NCBI GenBank assembly: GCA_002309275.1
Contig: DBXL01000175.1
Coordinates: 16,175-24,506, forward strand
From: Ruminococcaceae bacterium UBA1213
GTDB lineage: Bacteria > Bacillota > Clostridia > Oscillospirales > Acutalibacteraceae
DNA length: 8,332 bases
Reading direction: 5' to 3'
The notes beneath the pieces were generated by a model. That model ran no database searches and had not been told where the DNA came from. It saw only the letters and a program-made list of their open reading frames with translations. Below, piece by piece: positions 4,654 to 8,332 of this stretch; position 1 is the first letter of the stretch; each line of letters begins with the position of its first letter. The position numbers and the translations under genes are program-made.

Positions 4654-6600
4654 TTATGCTTTCACTTTTACATTAAAGTATTTCTTTGAAACAGTACCGT
4701 CATTAAGGTTCTTAGCCTTTACGCATATAGTGTAATCAGTGGCTTTCAAAGGCTTGATAATAACGTCTGTATTCTGGTCAAAGTTCTGTTTGGTAGTCCA
4801 TTTTGTATCGGTATTCTTCTTATAATATACTGCATAAGCTGTCGGGGCATTTACATTTGTACTGCAGTTTACTGTAATGGTCTGACCTTTTTTGATTGTT
4901 TCGGCTGAGATTGTACTTGTATTCTCAAAAGCAGCCTTCATAAATACATCTATATACATTTTGGCAACCTTGCCTGTGCTGTCCTTTACTTTTACGCAGA
5001 ACTGATAATTTCCGGCAAATGCAGGCTTCAGTGTAATTGTGTCATTAGCCTTGAAGTTCTGCTTGCAGGTCCATTTTGTACTGCCCTCTCTCTTGTAGTA
5101 GAAAGCGTATGTGTATCCCTCTTTTGAACCGCCTTCAGCGATTCCTGTTATTTTAAGAGTCGTTCCAAGTTCGGCAGCGTTGAAATGTTCTTCGTCTTCA
5201 ATAAACGATTTATCAGGCTCAACGGAAATGCTCGCTGCAAGAGGACAATTATATGGAATGTCATTTTCTCTTACATATATATAAGCCTGACATGATACGG
5301 TTTCAAGGTCTATTACAAGGTCATCTGAACAGCTTGCAAAAGCGAAATCTCCGACTGTCTGAACGCTTGCGGGAATATATACTTTCTTGAGGTTGGCACA
5401 ATACTGGAAAGCACCCTCGCTAAGAGTTACAACGCTGTCCGGAATAGTAACTTCTTCGAGATTCTCGCATACACCGAATGAACGAACACCGATAAATTCC
5501 ACGCTTGACGGGATTTCAAGAGATGTCATGGGTGACATATAGTATGCAAAATCACCGATAGCCTTAATGCCTTCGGGAATGGGGAAATCTCTGCCCTGAG
5601 GAACGGCACAAAGTACAGTACCGCTCTTGTCATATACAATACCGTCTATTGACTGATAATAGGGGTTTGCCTCGTCAACATTCATGTTCTGGAGTTCCTT
5701 GAACATAACCGCACAAAGACCGCTGATATGTGTCATTGTTGCAGGGAAATTCAAAGTTTTTATATTTGCCTTTGAGAACATTCTTGCTTCTACAACAGGT
5801 ATTTTTCCCTTTACATAAGCAGGTACGGTAACTTCTTCCTCTTCACCGTTATAAGCTGTTGCCATAGCAGTAACGCCTTTCAGACTGAACAATACATTAA
5901 ATGTAAAGTCGCCCTCATCAATCGTTACAACCTTTACAAGCTTTTCTGTTACAAATTCACCTGCTTTCGCTGCGACAGCCTGTATCTGAGCTTTAACGGC
6001 TTCAATTTTCACCTGTATTTCCGCAATCACCTGTTGTGCAACCGCTACATCAAAACCCATACTTTCAAGCTGTGCATTTGCGTCTGCAAGGAGTGCTTCT
6101 GACTGTGCCTGAGCCTCTGCCATTATCTCATTAGCCAGCTCTTCTGCTCCTGCTGCAATAGAATTTGCCTGTGCTTCCGCATTGGCGATAATCTGAGCGA
6201 TCTGTTCTTCATCTTCCAGTTCCTCAACAGCATCAGCAGCTTCCATCATAACTTCGGCAATCCTGGTAGCTGTATCGCTCTTTAATGATGCAACCTGACT
6301 TGAAGCCTCTATCATGATTTTCTGTGACATTTTGACTTTCTGTGCAATTTTGATAAGCTTTGCAACATTCGTACTTGAAAGCTTTGAATACGCACCCTGT
6401 GCAACCTGAAGCAACATCATTTTGATTGAATCCAGCTTTGAAACATAATCCGGATTTGTTTCATCAGGTGCCATTACAACGGTAACCTCTCCCAAATCGG
6501 CATCTTCAACAGCAGCCGCACAAACTCCCGTGCCTGCTACCATAGAAAGTGCCAGAGCTGCTGTCAGCACTCTCTTAAGAAATTTTTTTGAACTTTTCAT
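4654..6600 (-). CDS. Secreted BspA-type leucine-rich-repeat protein with long N-terminal helical region
   Basis: This is a 648-residue exported protein, probably for surface adhesion or protein binding. A Sec signal peptide (1-30) has a KKFLKR basic end, a hydrophobic core and an AAA cleavage site before VED. Residues about 50-222 are rich in Ala, Gln and Glu with heptad-like spacing (for example IIANAEAQANSIAAGAEELA) and should form long helices or a coiled coil. Residues about 232-430 hold LRR_5 (BspA-type) repeats, clearest in LEIPSSVEFIGVRSFGVCEN, VTIPDSVVTLSEGAFQYCAN and VYIPASVQTVGDFAFASC. Two related modules of about 95 residues follow (455-555 and 556-648), each with a YxFYYK-like strand, TKWT-KQ-F, KP and CVK(V/A)K. 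I think these are Ig-like (three-Y-type) folds. There is no LPxTG, dockerin or C-terminal membrane anchor. The start is fixed by GGGAGG (6609-6614) at 8 nt. It lies 74 bp after its paralogue and is probably co-transcribed with it. Confidence 0.9.
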   Translation of the reverse strand: MKSSKKFLKRVLTAALALSMVAGTGVCAAAVEDADLGEVTVVMAPDETNPDYVSKLDSIKMMLLQVAQGAYSKLSSTNVAKLIKIAQKVKMSQKIMIEASSQVASLKSDTATRIAEVMMEAADAVEELEDEEQIAQIIANAEAQANSIAAGAEELANEIMAEAQAQSEALLADANAQLESMGFDVAVAQQVIAEIQVKIEAVKAQIQAVAAKAGEFVTEKLVKVVTIDEGDFTFNVLFSLKGVTAMATAYNGEEEEVTVPAYVKGKIPVVEARMFSKANIKTLNFPATMTHISGLCAVMFKELQNMNVDEANPYYQSIDGIVYDKSGTVLCAVPQGRDFPIPEGIKAIGDFAYYMSPMTSLEIPSSVEFIGVRSFGVCENLEEVTIPDSVVTLSEGAFQYCANLKKVYIPASVQTVGDFAFASCSDDLVIDLETVSCQAYIYVRENDIPYNCPLAASISVEPDKSFIEDEEHFNAAELGTTLKITGIAEGGSKEGYTYAFYYKREGSTKWTCKQNFKANDTITLKPAFAGNYQFCVKVKDSTGKVAKMYIDVFMKAAFENTSTISAETIKKGQTITVNCSTNVNAPTAYAVYYKKNTDTKWTTKQNFDQNTDVIIKPLKATDYTICVKAKNLNDGTVSKKYFNVKVKA

Positions 6601-6674
6601 TTTAAAAACCTCCCAATAATTTTATATACAACAATTTTTCGCTGTATTTAATTTTCAAATTCTGTCAAACAAAC

Positions 6675-8300
6675 TTACTTTGTCACTTTAAGGTCATAAT
6701 ATGTTTTTGAAACAAAACCGTCTGCATTCTTTATCTTGACACATACCTGATAATCGGTTGCATAAGCAGGTTTTATTGTGACAACATTGTTTTCAGCAAA
6801 GCCCTGTTTCTGTGTCCACTTAGTGTCGGAAACTTTCTTGTAATAGAAAGCATAAGTGCAGTTTTCAACACCCTCTTCAGCGATACCCGTCACTGTAACT
6901 GTTTGACCTTTCTTTATGGTATGGGCAGAAAGTTTTGAGTAATTCCTGAAAGCCTCATTGACAAGTATATTCGTATAATACTTGTGGATATTGCCGTCAG
7001 AGTCCTTCAACTTCACGCAGACATCATAAAGACCGAGTTTTGTAGGCTTGAATGTGAAAACATTATTCTCTTTAAAGCCCTGTTTAACAGTCCACTTTGT
7101 ATCTTTTTCATGCTTGATGAGGAATGAATATTTATATCCCTCTTCAGAACCGCCGTCTGCCTTTGCCGTAAATGTAACTGTCCTGCCGATTTTCATATTG
7201 ATGTCATCTACAGGCTCTTCAAAGACTTTTTCCAAATCCATGCTCAAGTCATATTTACAGGGAATTTCGTTTTCAAGTGCATACTGTTCCGCATACGAAT
7301 TGCGGGATTCAATACCAATATAGAAATCCTCCGCAACACCGTAAAAAGCATTTGTGCCTATTTCCTTTACATTCACGGGAACATAAACTGTTTTCAGGTT
7401 GGTGGAGTACATGAACGCACCCTCGCCCACAGATTTCACTCCGTAAGGAATGCGGAAACTTTCAAGACAAAGACAGTCACTGAAAGCATACTCTCCTATA
7501 TAAGTTACTTCGGGAGATATGAATAAACTTTCTATTGACGATTCAAAGAAAGCATAATCACCGATAGCCGTTGTTTCCATCGGAACAGAATATTTTCTTC
7601 TTCCTGCAGGGAAAGCAACAAGTGTTGAGCCGTCTTTTGAGAAAGCAACACCGTCAATAGACTGGAAACAGGGATTTTCAGAGTCTATATTGATATTTTC
7701 AAGCAGATACAGTTCCGACAAATCCTGACCATCAAGCTCTCTTATGGTAGCAGGCAGATTGATAGTTCTGACATTTTCTGTTGTTTCATCGTCCATTTCG
7801 GAAAACATACTTACTTTTGTAACAGGAATACCCATCGCATAAGCAGGTATATCTATTGTAATATTTGTTTCACCGTAATGGCTCTGATAGTAGCCTACCA
7901 CATCAGCTGTAACACCTTTATAAAGGCTTATATGCACCTGAAACAAATAACAGCTATCCTTGAAATACAACTCCCCATGACTGAAAATAAATCTGTCAGA
8001 TTTTGCTTTCAAGTCCATAATGAAATTTCTGATTTTCTGTATAACAGTAGCTTTCGGCGGTTCAGAACCATTCTCTTTGAATTCAGCCATCATTTTTTTA
8101 ACGATTTCTTTCGGCAGACCATTGAGAAGTTTTGAAAGCCGGCTCTGAGTTGCGGAAATATCATTATTTTCCGATATAACCGCTAAATCCTCATTTTCTG
8201 CCGATTCAACGGCATTTGCACAAACACCTGCACCGGCAAGCATTGAGATTGCAAGTGCACCTGCAAGCACTCTTGCAATAAATTTTTTTGAAGATTTCAA
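6675..8300 (-). CDS. Secreted BspA-type leucine-rich-repeat protein, paralogue with TTG start
   Basis: This 541-residue exported protein is paralogous to its downstream neighbour. The signal peptide (1-30, KKFIAR, cleavage ANA before VES) is nearly identical to the neighbour's. The stretch 40-110 is a short helical region with no counterpart of the neighbour's Ala/Gln-rich coil. LRR_5 repeats occupy about 115-325, clearest in LFISPEVTYIGEYAFSDCLC, FRIPYGVKSVGEGAFMYSTN and VYVPVNVKEIGTNAFYG. Two C-terminal modules (about 352-447 and 448-541) carry TKWTVKQGF and TKWTQKQGF, KP, and VCVK(L/I)K. There is no cell-wall anchor motif. The TTG at 8300 is chosen because it aligns exactly with the neighbour's ATG AAA and has AGGT (8309-8312) 8 nt upstream. 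A TTG at 8321 has no binding site. Its promoter lies beyond the window. Function is inferred from family: adhesion or ligand binding. Confidence 0.88.
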   Translation of the reverse strand: MKSSKKFIARVLAGALAISMLAGAGVCANAVESAENEDLAVISENNDISATQSRLSKLLNGLPKEIVKKMMAEFKENGSEPPKATVIQKIRNFIMDLKAKSDRFIFSHGELYFKDSCYLFQVHISLYKGVTADVVGYYQSHYGETNITIDIPAYAMGIPVTKVSMFSEMDDETTENVRTINLPATIRELDGQDLSELYLLENINIDSENPCFQSIDGVAFSKDGSTLVAFPAGRRKYSVPMETTAIGDYAFFESSIESLFISPEVTYIGEYAFSDCLCLESFRIPYGVKSVGEGAFMYSTNLKTVYVPVNVKEIGTNAFYGVAEDFYIGIESRNSYAEQYALENEIPCKYDLSMDLEKVFEEPVDDINMKIGRTVTFTAKADGGSEEGYKYSFLIKHEKDTKWTVKQGFKENNVFTFKPTKLGLYDVCVKLKDSDGNIHKYYTNILVNEAFRNYSKLSAHTIKKGQTVTVTGIAEEGVENCTYAFYYKKVSDTKWTQKQGFAENNVVTIKPAYATDYQVCVKIKNADGFVSKTYYDLKVTK

Positions 8301-8314
8301 TTGAAAATACCTGC
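8301..8314 (-). promoter_or_regulatory. Weak ribosome binding site deciding a TTG start
   Basis: GCAGGT (minus strand, 8314-8309) lies 8 nt before the TTG at 8300. It is weaker than the GGGAGG of the downstream paralogue. Together with the rare start codon it suggests a lower translation rate for the first leucine-rich-repeat gene than for the second. Confidence 0.6.
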
Positions 8315-8332
8315 TACTCAAAATATGGACAA

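Noticed and set aside
6601..6674. Separate promoter for the downstream leucine-rich-repeat gene (TTGACA on the minus strand at 6668-6663)
   Set aside because: No acceptable -10 occurs 15-19 nt downstream. The 74-bp gap also lacks a terminator, so co-transcription is simpler.
6505..8300. Lipoprotein signal at the conserved Cys of both leucine-rich-repeat proteins (GTGVC / GAGVC)
   Set aside because: Val directly before the Cys does not fit a lipobox, which needs Gly, Ala or Ser there. An AxA site three residues on fits ordinary signal peptidase I.

Overview
The window looks like a chromosomal segment of an AT-rich, endospore-forming anaerobic member of Clostridia. A Ruminococcus-type (Oscillospiraceae) gut bacterium is most likely. 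The support is a complete spoIIA sporulation operon, a DUF4317 protein, and two secreted BspA-type leucine-rich-repeat proteins whose C-terminal modules I associate with Ruminococcus. The genus is an inference; the sporulating Firmicutes assignment is firm. I found no RNA gene, CRISPR array or insertion sequence.

Layout. Positions 1-1850 hold two minus-strand single-gene units: a DUF4317 protein (50-1186) and a small membrane protein with a C-terminal zinc ribbon (1284-1754). Each has its own terminator and promoter. The zinc-ribbon gene is transcribed from a fully consensus promoter that sits back to back with the promoter of a small plus-strand NifX/NifB-like (Nitro_FeMo-Co fold) protein (1876-2196). 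A 48-bp gap with heptamer repeats and a hairpin separates that gene from the convergent spoIIA operon. The operon runs on the minus strand in the order spoIIAA (3647-3318), spoIIAB (3334-2891), sigF (2898-2245), with overlapping genes.

A 260-bp non-coding divergent region follows, and then a stand-alone small serine recombinase (3908-4600) with its own extended -10 promoter and a strong terminator. Convergent to it are two minus-strand paralogues (8300-6675, then 6600-4654) for secreted leucine-rich-repeat proteins. They are probably co-transcribed and differ mainly in their N-terminal helical regions.

How the genes work together. SpoIIAA, SpoIIAB and SigF form the partner-switching module that activates the first forespore sigma factor: SpoIIAB sequesters SigF and phosphorylates SpoIIAA, and dephosphorylated SpoIIAA releases SigF. 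All key residues are visible. The two leucine-rich-repeat proteins are likely cell-surface or secreted adhesion/interaction proteins. The other genes look like independent units. Most of the window is ordinary core genome. The points most worth a second look are the unusually short SigF, the recombinase divergent from spoIIA, and the domain-swapped leucine-rich-repeat pair.
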